NCBI RefSeq assembly: GCF_001976065.1
Contig: NZ_MNAH01000005.1
Coordinates: 197,248-261,247, forward strand
Length of the DNA stretch: 64,000 nt
Reading direction: 5' to 3'
From: Pseudomonas putida
GTDB taxonomy: Bacteria > Pseudomonadota > Gammaproteobacteria > Pseudomonadales > Pseudomonadaceae
Under the pieces are notes generated by a model. It was not told the DNA's origin. It saw nothing but the letters and a program-made list of their open reading frames with translations, and made no database searches. Position 1 is the first letter of the stretch. Each line of letters opens with the position of its first letter. This document shows positions 34,420 to 42,866 of the stretch, in pieces. The translations under genes were made by a program, and so were the position numbers.

Positions 34420-35339
34420 GCGTGGTGGTACGCCGGTTCGACGAGGAACTCGAGCAGGGCTTTTTGCGCGTGCAGGCGGTTTTCAGCCTGGTCCCATGCC
34501 ACCGAACGCGCATCGTCGAGCAGGTCGACACTGATTTCTTCGCCGCGGTGAGCCGGCAGGCAGTGCATGAACAACACGTCTTCAGCAGCCAGGTCGAGCA
34601 GGGCGCGGTTGACCTGATACGGCGCAAACAGTTGCAGGCGCTTGGCGGTTTCCTCTTCCTGGCCCATCGAGGTCCAGACGTCGGTGCTCACCAGGTGCGC
34701 ACCACGCACGGCATCCTTTGGATCGCGCACGATGGTCACCCGGTCGCCGGCCTTGGCCACGAATTCGGGGTTGGGTTCGTAACCTTCCGGGCAGGCCACG
34801 CGCAACTGGAAGTCGAACTGAATCGCCGCTTCTATATAGCTGTTGCACATGTTGTTGCCGTCGCCGATCCAGGCCACGGTCTTGCCCTGGATCGAGCCAC
34901 GGTGTTCGAGGAACGTCTGCATGTCGGCCAGCAACTGGCACGGGTGCAGGTCGTCGGACAGGCCGTTGATCACCGGCACGCGGGAGTTGGCGGCGAATTC
35001 GGTCAGGTTGCTGTGGGCAAAGGTACGGATCATCACGGCGTCGAGCATGCTCGACATGACGATCGCGCAGTCGCCGATCGGCTCTCCACGGCCCAATTGG
35101 GTATCGCGGGGCGACAGGAAGATCGCCTGGCCACCGAGCTGGATCATGCCGGCTTCGAAGGAAATGCGGGTGCGGGTCGAGGACTTTTCGAAAATCATCC
35201 CGAGCACGCGATTTTTCAAGGGCTCGAACAGTACGCCGCGGTTACGCAGGTCTTTGAGCTCAACGCCTCGACGGATCACGCTGACCAGCTCTTCGGGCGT
35301 GCAATCCATCAGGGAGAGAAAGTGCCTTGCGCTCATCAT
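34416..35339 (-). CDS. argF: Anabolic ornithine carbamoyltransferase ArgF
   Basis: 307 residues. Carbamoyl-phosphate loop SSTRTRISFE (about residue 53), HPCQ (about 130), and the ornithine-side signature MHCLPAHRGEE (about 262). Makes citrulline from ornithine and carbamoyl phosphate in arginine synthesis; cytoplasmic trimer. The upstream region carries a promoter overlapped by a double ArgR-type site (35442-35478). It overlaps the orphan ABC ATPase gene. Confidence 0.96.
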   Translation of the reverse strand: MMSARHFLSLMDCTPEELVSVIRRGVELKDLRNRGVLFEPLKNRVLGMIFEKSSTRTRISFEAGMIQLGGQAIFLSPRDTQLGRGEPIGDCAIVMSSMLDAVMIRTFAHSNLTEFAANSRVPVINGLSDDLHPCQLLADMQTFLEHRGSIQGKTVAWIGDGNNMCNSYIEAAIQFDFQLRVACPEGYEPNPEFVAKAGDRVTIVRDPKDAVRGAHLVSTDVWTSMGQEEETAKRLQLFAPYQVNRALLDLAAEDVLFMHCLPAHRGEEISVDLLDDARSVAWDQAENRLHAQKALLEFLVEPAYHHA

Positions 35340-35441
35340 TGACTACCTTTTTGCTACAAACCGCAGATGCTCAAAGCCTTGTTTAACGGAACAACGGGCG
35401 AGACCTGCGGCGTAAGCCGCACGGGGCGACGAAATAGGGGA

Positions 35442-35478
35442 AGGCGCGATCTTATAATTAAATGTCGCGTCTTACCAA
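35442..35478 (-). promoter_or_regulatory. argF promoter overlapped by ArgR operator
   Basis: Two direct half-sites of the P. aeruginosa ArgR pattern TGTCGC-N8-AA are seen on the plus strand: AGGCGC (35442-35447)-N8-AA, a five-base gap, and TGTCGC (35463-35468)-N8-AA. They are 21 bases apart, the expected pitch. On the minus strand the same stretch reads TTGGTA (-35, 35473-35478), 16 bases, TATAAG (-10, 35451-35456), a good sigma-70 promoter about 105 bases before argF. Operator and promoter coincide, as expected for repression by arginine. Confidence 0.75.
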
Positions 35479-35812
35479 TAGGGCTACGGTTTTTAGGGGA
35501 TTCGGAGGGGCTACGGGATGACCGCGATAGCGCTTTTGAAGCCTGTTTCCTGACTGCAGCCAGGTATTTGTACACCGGCGCCGTGGAACTTGGCAATCAG
35601 AGGGGGCGGGGATGGTGCGCAGGCAGTCGCTTTGCGCACGGTTACCCGTCGCCGCCACCGAGGCTGTCGTCGCGATGATCGCCGGCGGTTATCGGCAGGC
35701 CTGATGGCCACCGATTCACAAGACGAACGTCGCTGGCGCGGTGGCGGGGCTGGCGCCATAGTTTTGTTCCCGCGGTCGCTATTGCCCGCCCAGAACAAGA
35801 CAGAGACTGGCC
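35479..35812. other. Intergenic region between argF promoter and molybdoenzyme gene
   Basis: 334 bp upstream of the molybdopterin oxidoreductase. GC-rich; I see no convincing gene, no clear promoter and no repeat of note. Several short open frames on both strands show no recognisable protein pattern. Confidence 0.5.
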
Positions 35813-37921
35813 ATGACCAAGACTCTCCATCACCGTGCGTGCCATTTGTGTGAAGCCATCTGCGGCCTGACCATCGAAACCACCGAAGTCGAAGCCGGAA
35901 ACCTGCAGATCACCTCGATCAAGGGCGACCCCCAGGACAGCTTCAGCCGCGGGCACATCTGCCCCAAGGCGGTGGCCCTGCAAGACATCCAGAACGATCC
36001 GGATCGCCTGCATCGACCGATGCTGCGGGTGGGCAGCGAATGGCAGCCGATCGAGTGGGACGCCGCCTTCGACCTGGTTGCCGAACGCCTGGCGGCCATC
36101 CAGGCGCGCCACGGGCAGAACGCGGTAGCGGTTTACCAGGGCAACCCCAGCGTGCACAACTATGGGTTGATGACCCACAGCAATTACTTCCTTGGCCTGT
36201 TGAAAACCCGCAACCGGTTTTCCGCGACGTCGGTCGACCAGTTGCCCCATCACCTGACCAGTCACTTGATGTACGGCCACGGTTTGCTGTTGCCGATACC
36301 GGACATCGATCACACCGACTTCATGCTGATCCTCGGCGGCAATCCGCTGGCCTCCAACGGCAGCATCATGACCGTGCCGGACGTGGAAAAACGCTTGAAG
36401 GCCATCCAGGCCCGGGGCGGCAAAGTGGTGGTGGTCGATCCGCGTCGCAGCGAAACGGCGGCGATTGCCGACCAGCATCTGTTCGTGCGTCCCGGTGGCG
36501 ATGCGGCGCTGCTGTTCGGTCTGCTCAATACTTTGTTCGCCGAGGGCCTGACCCGCGACAGTCATTTGCCGGTGGACGGCCTGGATGACGTGCGCGAAGC
36601 CGTGGCAGGTTTCAGCGCCGAAACCATGAGTCCCTTGTGCGCGGTGCCGGCGGAGCAGATCCGCCAGTTGGCGCGGGATTTTGCCGCAGCACCCACGGCG
36701 GTTTGCTACGGCCGCATGGGCGTCTCGACCCAGGCCTTCGGCACGCTGTGCCATTGGCTGGTGCAGTTGATCAACCTGGTCACCGGCAACCTCGACCGCG
36801 TCGGCGGCGCGTTGTGCACCGAGCCTGCGGTTGACCTGGTGGCCTCGACGTCGGGCGGGCATTTCAATCTGTGGCAGAGCCGGGTGTCAGGGCGCCCTGA
36901 GTACGGCGGCGAACTGCCGGTGTCGGCGTTGGCCGAAGAGATGCTGACCGAAGGCGAAGGGCAGGTTCGCGCGCTGATTACCGTAGCGGGCAACCCGGTG
37001 CTGTCCACGCCCAACGGTCGTCAGCTGGAACAGGCGCTGGATGGCCTGGAGTTCATGGTCAGCATCGACCTGTATATCAATGAAACCACGCGTTATGCCG
37101 ACCTGATCCTGCCGTCCACCTCGGCGCTGGAAAACGATCATTACGACACCACCTTCAACATGTTTGCGGTGCGCAACGTCAGCCGCTTCAATCGCGCCAT
37201 ACTGCCCAAGCCTGAAGGTGCCTTGCACGACTGGGAGATTTTCGTCGGCTTGGCCAAGGCGTTCGCGGCAAAAACGGGCAAGGAGTTGAAGCCCACCATC
37301 GCCCCGGCGCAGATGATCGACCGCGGTTTGCGCCTGGGACTTTACGGCGACGCGTCCCGGCACAAGCTGTCACTGGCCACCCTGTTCGATCATCCCCATG
37401 GGGTTGACCTGGGCGCGCTGAAACCCAACCTGGCGCCGCGTCTTAAAACCGCCAACCAGCGAGTCCAGGCGGCCCCCGTCGCCATCCTCGCCGACCTGGC
37501 GCGCTTCGCGGCATTGCGGGCGCCCGCCGCCGATGAGTTGCTAATGATCGGCCGGCGCCATGTGCGCAGCAACAACTCGTGGATGCACAACTATCACCGG
37601 CTGGTGAAGGGCAAGCCGCGCCACCAGTTGTTGATGCATCCGCAGGATCTGGCCAGTCGCGGGCTGAACGACGGGCAGCGGGTACGGGTCAGTTCGCGGG
37701 TCGGGGTGATCGAGGTGGAAGTGTTGGCCAGCCTGGATATGATGAAAGGTGTGGTCAGCCTTCCGCACGGTTGGGGTCATGCGCGACCAGGCGTACAGAT
37801 GACCATCGCCAGCGGCCAACCGGGCTCCAGCGCCAATGACCTGACCGACGAGTGTCAGCTCGACGAGTTGTCGGGTAACGCGGCGTTGAACGGTGTGCCG
37901 GTGACCGTGGTAGCGGCCTGA
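35813..37921 (+). CDS. Molybdopterin (bis-MGD) oxidoreductase, function unassigned
   Basis: 702 residues. N-terminal [4Fe-4S] motif C-x2-C-x3-C (CHLCEAIC, residues 10-17) with the fourth Cys in GHICPK (about residue 48), followed by the molybdopterin domains (GGNPLASNGS, VVVVDPRRSETAAIAD, GNPVLSTPNG, ADLILPSTSALENDHYD) and a C-terminal molydopterin-binding barrel (RRHVRSNNSWMHN). It has no Tat signal and is therefore cytoplasmic, and no electron-transfer subunit is adjacent. Relatives include formate dehydrogenase-, nitrate reductase- and BisC-like enzymes; the substrate is not clear from sequence. Confidence 0.85.
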   Translation: MTKTLHHRACHLCEAICGLTIETTEVEAGNLQITSIKGDPQDSFSRGHICPKAVALQDIQNDPDRLHRPMLRVGSEWQPIEWDAAFDLVAERLAAIQARHGQNAVAVYQGNPSVHNYGLMTHSNYFLGLLKTRNRFSATSVDQLPHHLTSHLMYGHGLLLPIPDIDHTDFMLILGGNPLASNGSIMTVPDVEKRLKAIQARGGKVVVVDPRRSETAAIADQHLFVRPGGDAALLFGLLNTLFAEGLTRDSHLPVDGLDDVREAVAGFSAETMSPLCAVPAEQIRQLARDFAAAPTAVCYGRMGVSTQAFGTLCHWLVQLINLVTGNLDRVGGALCTEPAVDLVASTSGGHFNLWQSRVSGRPEYGGELPVSALAEEMLTEGEGQVRALITVAGNPVLSTPNGRQLEQALDGLEFMVSIDLYINETTRYADLILPSTSALENDHYDTTFNMFAVRNVSRFNRAILPKPEGALHDWEIFVGLAKAFAAKTGKELKPTIAPAQMIDRGLRLGLYGDASRHKLSLATLFDHPHGVDLGALKPNLAPRLKTANQRVQAAPVAILADLARFAALRAPAADELLMIGRRHVRSNNSWMHNYHRLVKGKPRHQLLMHPQDLASRGLNDGQRVRVSSRVGVIEVEVLASLDMMKGVVSLPHGWGHARPGVQMTIASGQPGSSANDLTDECQLDELSGNAALNGVPVTVVAA

Positions 37922-38018
37922 TCGCATCTGACGGAGAGACCGAGCAGGGCGCTCGGCTTTCCGTTACAATGCGCCACCGTGCCGACCCATGAGTCGGAAA
38001 GTTCAGCCGAGGTGCTCC

Positions 38019-38360
38019 ATGGATATCATCGAAACGATTAAAGAGCAGATTGCCAACAACACCATTCTGCTTTACATGAAAGGCTCGCCGAATGCCCCGC
38101 AGTGTGGCTTCTCCGCGAAAGCCGCGCAGGCCGTGATGGCGTGTGGCGAAAAATTTGCGTACGTGGATATCCTGCAGAACCCGGAAATCCGCGCCAACCT
38201 GCCAAAGTACGCCAACTGGCCAACCTTCCCGCAGCTGTGGGTAGCGGGCGAGCTGGTCGGCGGTAGCGACATCATGACCGAGATGTCCGCTGACGGTTCG
38301 CTGCAGTCCCTGATCAAGGACGCGGCAGCCAAAGCTGCAGCAGCCAAGACCGAAGCCTGA
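38019..38360 (+). CDS. grxD: Monothiol glutaredoxin GrxD (CGFS type)
   Basis: 113 residues. Monothiol active site in APQCGFSAKA (Cys near residue 30), plus WPTFPQLWV and GGSDIMTEM, which make the glutathione groove. Grx4/GrxD proteins carry [2Fe-2S] clusters and take part in iron-sulfur delivery. The ATG at 38019 has GAGG upstream; ten extra upstream codons are not family-like. Followed by a strong terminator. Confidence 0.95.
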   Translation: MDIIETIKEQIANNTILLYMKGSPNAPQCGFSAKAAQAVMACGEKFAYVDILQNPEIRANLPKYANWPTFPQLWVAGELVGGSDIMTEMSADGSLQSLIKDAAAKAAAAKTEA

Positions 38361-38371
38361 TACAGGGCATC

Positions 38372-38410
38372 AAAAAAACCCTTCACGGTTATTCGTGAAG
38401 GGTTTTTTTT
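38372..38410. terminator. Rho-independent terminator after grxD
   Basis: The stem ACCCTTCAC/GTGAAGGGT (38378-38386 and 38395-38403) has an eight-base loop and is followed by eight T. It is preceded by seven A, so it could also work from the other side. Confidence 0.95.
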
Positions 38411-38472
38411 CGCCCCGGGAAAAATCATCGGGGTTGTCCTGCCGGATGAAGCTGACTAACATGTCAGAAAAT

Positions 38473-38491
38473 TCATCCTATGATTGGATGA
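38473..38491. promoter_or_regulatory. Inverted repeat at the GntR gene, likely autoregulatory operator
   Basis: TCATCC-TATGATT-GGATGA has perfect six-base arms around a seven-base spacer. It ends 13 bases before the start codon of the GntR/FadR-type regulator, a usual place for autorepression. An outer imperfect pair TGTCA/TGACA flanks it. Confidence 0.55.
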
Positions 38492-38504
38492 CAGGGCGAA
38501 TCCG

Positions 38505-39164
38505 ATGTCTGATATTTCTCCGCTAGTAAAACGCTCCCTGGTCGACCAGGCCCTGGAGCAATTGCGCTTGCGCATCAACCAGGGCGTCTGGACGGTGGGG
38601 CAACGCCTGCCGACCGAGCCCGAGCTGTCCGCCGAACTGGGCATCAGTCGCAACACGGTGCGCGAAGCCATGCGTGTGCTGGCGTTTTCCGGGTTGATCG
38701 AGATTCGCCAGGGTGACGGCAGTTACCTGCGAGCCTTGGTCGACCCGCTGGACACCCTCAAGGCGCTGTCCCGCTGTTCCCTCGAGCAGGCACGCGAGAC
38801 CCGGCACATCCTCGAAGTCGAGGCCATCGGCCTTGCTGCCCTGCGCCGTACCGATGAAGACCTGGTGGCATTGCGCGAGGCCCTGGGTGTCAGCGGCAGC
38901 CACTATCACGGCGATCTCGACACCTACATCGCCTGTGACCTGGTGTTCCACCGCCGCTTGGTGGACGCCGCACACAACCCGACCCTCAGCGAGCTGTATC
39001 GCTATTTCTCCAGCGTCGTCGGCGAACAATTGCGCCACTGCCTGAACATCACGCCACGGCGCCAGGAGGTCTTCGACCTGCACGTCGAATTGCTCGATGC
39101 CGTGGAGCAACGCGACCCGGAACGGGCCAAAGCCCTGTCGAGGCAGTTGATCAATGAACCTTGA
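38505..39164 (+). CDS. GntR-family regulator, FadR subfamily
   Basis: 219 residues. N-terminal winged helix (VDQALEQLRLRI, LPTEPELSAELGISRNTVREAMRVL, GLIEIRQGDGSYLRA) and an all-helical FCD ligand domain (residues about 85-215; conserved DLVFHRRLVDAAHN and, at the end, FDLHVELLDAVEQRD, including likely metal/ligand His). The next gene overlaps by 11 bp and encodes an MFS transporter, so it probably controls uptake or export of that transporter's ligand. The ATG at 38505 is chosen; a TTG start 21 bases earlier is less likely. Confidence 0.9.
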   Translation: MSDISPLVKRSLVDQALEQLRLRINQGVWTVGQRLPTEPELSAELGISRNTVREAMRVLAFSGLIEIRQGDGSYLRALVDPLDTLKALSRCSLEQARETRHILEVEAIGLAALRRTDEDLVALREALGVSGSHYHGDLDTYIACDLVFHRRLVDAAHNPTLSELYRYFSSVVGEQLRHCLNITPRRQEVFDLHVELLDAVEQRDPERAKALSRQLINEP

Positions 39165-40452
39165 AACCGAGAACCCCATGTCCAGAGATCTCCCATCACC
39201 CAAGCGCACGGCAGAGCTGGAAGAGCTGCTGATCGATGCCGAGGCCGATGACGAACAGGTCCAGCAAACCCAACCGATCCTGGTTCGGCCGTGGCTGTTG
39301 CTGCTGGGTTTGATCCTGGTGGCACTGAACCTGCGCCCGGCGTTGTCGAGCATGGCGCCGATGCTGAGTGAAGTGTCGAAAAGCCTCGGGCTGTCGGCGT
39401 CACAGGCCGGGTTGCTGACCACCTTGCCGGTGCTTTGTCTTGGCCTGTTCGCGCCGCTGGCGCCGGTGCTGGCGCGTCGATTCGGCGCGGAGCGGGTGGT
39501 GCTGGGCATTCTCCTGACCCTGGCGGGCGGGATCATCCTGCGCAGTTCCTTTGGCGAGATCGGCCTGTTCGCTGGCAGCGTGCTGGCAGGCGCCAGCATC
39601 GGCGTGATCGGCGTGTTGCTGCCTGGCATCGTCAAGCGCGACTTCGCCAAACAGGCCGGGACCATGACCGGCGTCTACACCATGGCCCTGTGCCTCGGTG
39701 CGGCCATGGCGGCGGGCGCGACGGTGCCGCTGAGTGAACATTTCGATAAAAGCTGGGCCATGGGCCTCGGTTTCTGGGTGATTCCGGCGCTGGTCGCGGC
39801 GCTGTTCTGGTTGCCCCAGGTCGGGCACAAACACGGCGCGCACAACGTGGCCTATCGAGTGCGTGGCCTGCTGCGCGACCCGCTGGCCTGGCAGGTGACC
39901 TTGTACATGGGCTTGCAATCGTCGCTGGCCTACATCGTGTTCGGTTGGTTGCCGTCGATCCTGATCGGTCGCGGGCTCACCCCGACCCAGGCCGGCCTGG
40001 TGCTGTCGGGTTCAGTGATCGTTCAGTTGGTCAGCTCCCTCGCGGCACCCTGGCTGGCGACACGCGGCAAGGATCAGCGCCTGGCGATCGTGATCGTCAT
40101 GGCGCTGACCCTGGGTGGCCTGTTCGGTTGCCTGTACGCGCCAATCGATGGCTTGTGGGGCTGGGCGATTGTGCTGGGACTGGGGCAGGGCGCCACGTTC
40201 AGCCTGGCGTTGACCCTGATCGTGCTGCGCTCACGGGACTCCCATGTGGCCGCGAACCTGTCGAGCATGGCCCAGGGCTTCGGTTACACCCTGGCGTCCA
40301 TGGGGCCGTTCGCGGTCGGCATCGTGCATGACTGGACCGGTGGCTGGAACGCCGTGGGCTGGATCTTCGGCGTCATCGGCCTGGGTGCGATCATCGCCGG
40401 GCTCGGTGCCGGGCGGGCACTGTACGTGCAAGTCGCAAGCGAAAAAGTCTGA
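39154..40452 (+). CDS. MFS transporter, CynX/NimT-like
   Basis: 432 residues, about twelve membrane helices starting near residue 48 (WLLLLGLILVALNLRPALSSMAPML, the NLRPALSS motif being typical of the CynX/NimT group). An unusually long charged N-terminal tail (LEELLIDAEADDEQVQQTQ) precedes TM1. Translation probably starts at ATG 39154 inside the regulator's 3' end, with ATG 39178 as the alternative. The family carries cyanate, 2-nitroimidazole and other small anions or drugs; the substrate here is unknown. Confidence 0.85.
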   Translation: MNLETENPMSRDLPSPKRTAELEELLIDAEADDEQVQQTQPILVRPWLLLLGLILVALNLRPALSSMAPMLSEVSKSLGLSASQAGLLTTLPVLCLGLFAPLAPVLARRFGAERVVLGILLTLAGGIILRSSFGEIGLFAGSVLAGASIGVIGVLLPGIVKRDFAKQAGTMTGVYTMALCLGAAMAAGATVPLSEHFDKSWAMGLGFWVIPALVAALFWLPQVGHKHGAHNVAYRVRGLLRDPLAWQVTLYMGLQSSLAYIVFGWLPSILIGRGLTPTQAGLVLSGSVIVQLVSSLAAPWLATRGKDQRLAIVIVMALTLGGLFGCLYAPIDGLWGWAIVLGLGQGATFSLALTLIVLRSRDSHVAANLSSMAQGFGYTLASMGPFAVGIVHDWTGGWNAVGWIFGVIGLGAIIAGLGAGRALYVQVASEKV

Positions 40453-40552
40453 CCCCTGCCCACTATCGGTATTCGCCTTGCGAATGCCGATAGTGTTCGG
40501 TGTATTTGCAGACTATCGTGCAGGCAATTCATCAACCGTACGGAGCCTGCCC

Positions 40553-41023
40553 ATGAGTGATGCCCATAGCGCATTGATCACCCAGTTCTACCAAGCCTTC
40601 CAGCGGCTGGATGCCGAGGCCATGAGTGCCTGCTATACCGATGACGTGGTGTTCAGTGATCCGGCGTTCGGCGAGCTTCGCGGGCGCGATGCGGGTGACA
40701 TGTGGCGCATGCTCACGACCCGGGCCAAGGATTTTTCCCTGACCTTCGATAACGTTCAAGCGGGCGAGCGCACCGGTACTGCTCATTGGGTGGCGACGTA
40801 CCTGTTCAGCCAGACGGGCAACACGGTGATCAACGACATCCATGCGCGCTTCGTCTTTCGCGACGGCAAGATTTGCGAGCATCACGACCGCTTTGATTTG
40901 TGGAAGTGGTCGCGTCAGGCACTGGGCCTCAAAGGCCTGCTGCTGGGTTGGAGCCCACTGGTGCGCAACGCCGTTCGAGCACAGGCGCTGAAGGGCCTGA
41001 AGGCATTCCAGGCCAGTCGCTGA
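40553..41023 (+). CDS. NTF2-like/SnoaL-like protein
   Basis: 156 residues. The cone-shaped NTF2/ketosteroid-isomerase fold is suggested by ITQFYQAFQRLDAEAMSACYTDDVVFSDPAFGELRG at the N-terminus and by IHARFVFRDGKICEHHDRFDLWKW. Start ATG with GGAG upstream. Catalytic role unknown; such proteins may be isomerases, hydratases or dehydratases, or simply ligand binding. It stands alone between the MFS gene and a GIY-YIG gene. Confidence 0.8.
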   Translation: MSDAHSALITQFYQAFQRLDAEAMSACYTDDVVFSDPAFGELRGRDAGDMWRMLTTRAKDFSLTFDNVQAGERTGTAHWVATYLFSQTGNTVINDIHARFVFRDGKICEHHDRFDLWKWSRQALGLKGLLLGWSPLVRNAVRAQALKGLKAFQASR

Positions 41024-41063
41024 TAAGATTGCGGCTTGTTTCCCTCCAAGCCCCGATCGTCAC

Positions 41064-41381
41064 GTGAACAGCCCAAGCGAATCCTGCGCCATTGCCGCCG
41101 AACCCACACCCGTCAGTAGAACCTGGTTCGTCTACCTCGTTCGCGCGGCCAATGGATCGCTTTATTGTGGGATCAGTGACGATCCGCAAAAACGTTTCGC
41201 CAAGCACCAAAGCGGTAAGGGCGCACGCTTCTTTCTCTCCAGTCCGGCCATGGCGCTGGTCTACACCGAAGCCTGTCGCGACAAGAGCGACGCGTTGCGC
41301 CAGGAGCGCCTGATAAAGAAACTCAGGAAGAGTGCCAAGGAGTGCCTGGTGGCGAGCGCGAATACCGCCTTATCAATTTGA
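41064..41381 (+). CDS. GIY-YIG domain protein (UPF0213/YhbQ-like)
   Basis: 105 residues with GTG start (41064). The GIY-YIG core is read as WFVYLVRAANGSLYCGISDDPQKRFAKH, where YLV and YCG stand for the GIY...YIG positions and Arg follows in the helix; the conserved Glu lies in LRQERLIKKL. This small family is predicted to be nuclease-like, but the activity of short UPF0213 members is not well defined. Only 40 bp after the NTF2-like gene. Confidence 0.85.
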   Translation: MNSPSESCAIAAEPTPVSRTWFVYLVRAANGSLYCGISDDPQKRFAKHQSGKGARFFLSSPAMALVYTEACRDKSDALRQERLIKKLRKSAKECLVASANTALSI

Positions 41382-41469
41382 CTGATCAGTTCCCATCAGG
41401 CCGATCTGTAGGCTGCGAACAGATTGCGCGCTAAGCTGCGGGTTCCTGATTCTTGCGGCGGAGCCGAGC

Positions 41470-42405
41470 ATGTCCGAGTTGATTCTGCATCATTACCCGA
41501 CGTCCCCCTTCGCCGAAAAAACCCGGCTGCTGTTAGGTTTCAAAGGACTGTCCTGGCACTCGGTGAAAATTTCGCCGGTAATGCCCAAGCCCGATTTGAC
41601 GGCGTTGACCGGTGGTTATCGCAAGACCCCGGTGTTGCAGATCGGCGCGGATATCTATTGCGACACCGCCTTGATCGCCCGTCGCCTCGAGCAGGAAAAA
41701 GCCCTGCCGGCGTTCTTCCCCGAAGGACAGGAAATGATCGCCGCGTCCTTCGCGGCGTGGGCCGATTCGGTGGTGTTCCAGCATGCGGTCAGCCTGGTAT
41801 TCCAGCCGGAATCGATAGCAGTGCGTTTCGGCAATTTGTCCCCTGAAGCGATCAAGGCCTTCATCGCCGACCGGACCGGTTTGTTCAGTGGCGGCAGTGC
41901 GACCCGCTTGTCCGCCGAGCAGGCCCGGCACCAATGGCCGACGATCATGGCGCGCCTGGAGCAGCAGCTGCAGCGCGAGGAGGGGGATTACCTGTTTGGC
42001 GAGCCGTCGATTGCCGACTTCGCCATGGCTCATCCGCTGTGGTTCCTCAAGGCAACACCCGTGACTTCGCCGCTTGTGGATAACTACCCGGCGATCTCGG
42101 CGTGGTTGGCGCGGGTGCTGGGATTCGGCCACGGTGCGCCGAGTGAAATGACGTCTGAAGAAGCGCTGAGTGTGGCCCGTGACGCGACGCCTGCTGCATT
42201 GCCGGATGAAACGTTCGAAGATCCGAATGGTTTCAAGGCGGGTCAGCAAGTGGTGATTGCCGCCACTGACTATGGCGTTGATCCGGTGGCGGGGGAGTTG
42301 GTGTTTGCCGGCAGGGAGGAGTTGATTGTGCGTCGAGAAGACGAGCGTGGCGGCGTGGTGCATGTACACGTTCCGCGATTCGGTTTCCGTATCGAGGCGC
42401 AATAA
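41470..42405 (+). CDS. Glutathione S-transferase family protein with extra C-terminal domain
   Basis: 311 residues, longer than an ordinary GST (about 200-230). The N-terminal thioredoxin-like domain (HHYPTSPFAEKTRLLLGFKGL, RKTPVLQIGADIYCDTALIARRLE) and all-helical domain (GDYLFGEPSIADFAMAHPLWFL) are normal. A further C-terminal stretch from about residue 245 (GQQVVIAATDYGVDPVAGELVF...VHVHVPRFGFRIEAQ) looks like a small beta domain of unknown role. Single gene, followed by a REP doublet. Confidence 0.85.
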   Translation: MSELILHHYPTSPFAEKTRLLLGFKGLSWHSVKISPVMPKPDLTALTGGYRKTPVLQIGADIYCDTALIARRLEQEKALPAFFPEGQEMIAASFAAWADSVVFQHAVSLVFQPESIAVRFGNLSPEAIKAFIADRTGLFSGGSATRLSAEQARHQWPTIMARLEQQLQREEGDYLFGEPSIADFAMAHPLWFLKATPVTSPLVDNYPAISAWLARVLGFGHGAPSEMTSEEALSVARDATPAALPDETFEDPNGFKAGQQVVIAATDYGVDPVAGELVFAGREELIVRREDERGGVVHVHVPRFGFRIEAQ

Positions 42406-42423
42406 CTTCGCCCTACGCGACCC

Positions 42424-42512
42424 TGTAGGAGCTGGCTTGCCAGCGAAGACGGTGGCTCAGTCGACAAATGTGCCGACTGAACCACCGCATTCGCTGGCAA
42501 GCCAGCTCCTAC
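42424..42512. repeat. REP doublet (TAGGAGCTGGC type)
   Basis: Arms TGTAGGAGCTGGCTTGCCAG and its near-complete reverse complement, with about 50 bp between. Lies between convergent GST and glutaredoxin genes, as a natural double terminator position. Confidence 0.85.
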
Positions 42513-42515
42513 CAG

Positions 42516-42866
42516 TCATTTCAACGCCGCCAGAATCGCATCCGGTTCATACCCGCGAATCAAGGTCCCGTTCACATCGATGATCGGAATCCCGCCGCCT
42601 CCCAACGCCTGGTAGGCCTTGCGAGCCTCGGCATCCTTCTCGATATCGAACGCCTTGTACGCAATGCCCTTCTGATCAAGAAAGCGCTGGGTCAGCTTGC
42701 AGTAGCCACACCACTCAGTGGCGTAGAGCACGACGTTGGCCTTGGCCTGGGTCTGCTCGGACACCACCTGTGAAGGGTTGAATACCCGCTCGATCTTGCC
42801 CCAGTTCTGATAGACCACGACCACCAGCAGGACCAGCAGGCATTTCTTCAGTACGTTGCCCAGCAT
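42516..42866 (-). CDS. Membrane-anchored dithiol glutaredoxin-like protein
   Basis: 116 residues. An N-terminal membrane anchor (CLLVLLVVVVYQNW, residues about 9-22) precedes a thioredoxin-fold domain with the dithiol motif WCGYCK (about residue 53) and the cis-Pro region GGIPIIDV. The orientation suggests an envelope-attached thiol-disulfide protein; which side it faces is not certain from sequence. Start codon overlaps the ndpA stop by one base (TGATG), so the two are translated together. Confidence 0.85.
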   Translation of the reverse strand: MLGNVLKKCLLVLLVVVVYQNWGKIERVFNPSQVVSEQTQAKANVVLYATEWCGYCKLTQRFLDQKGIAYKAFDIEKDAEARKAYQALGGGGIPIIDVNGTLIRGYEPDAILAALK

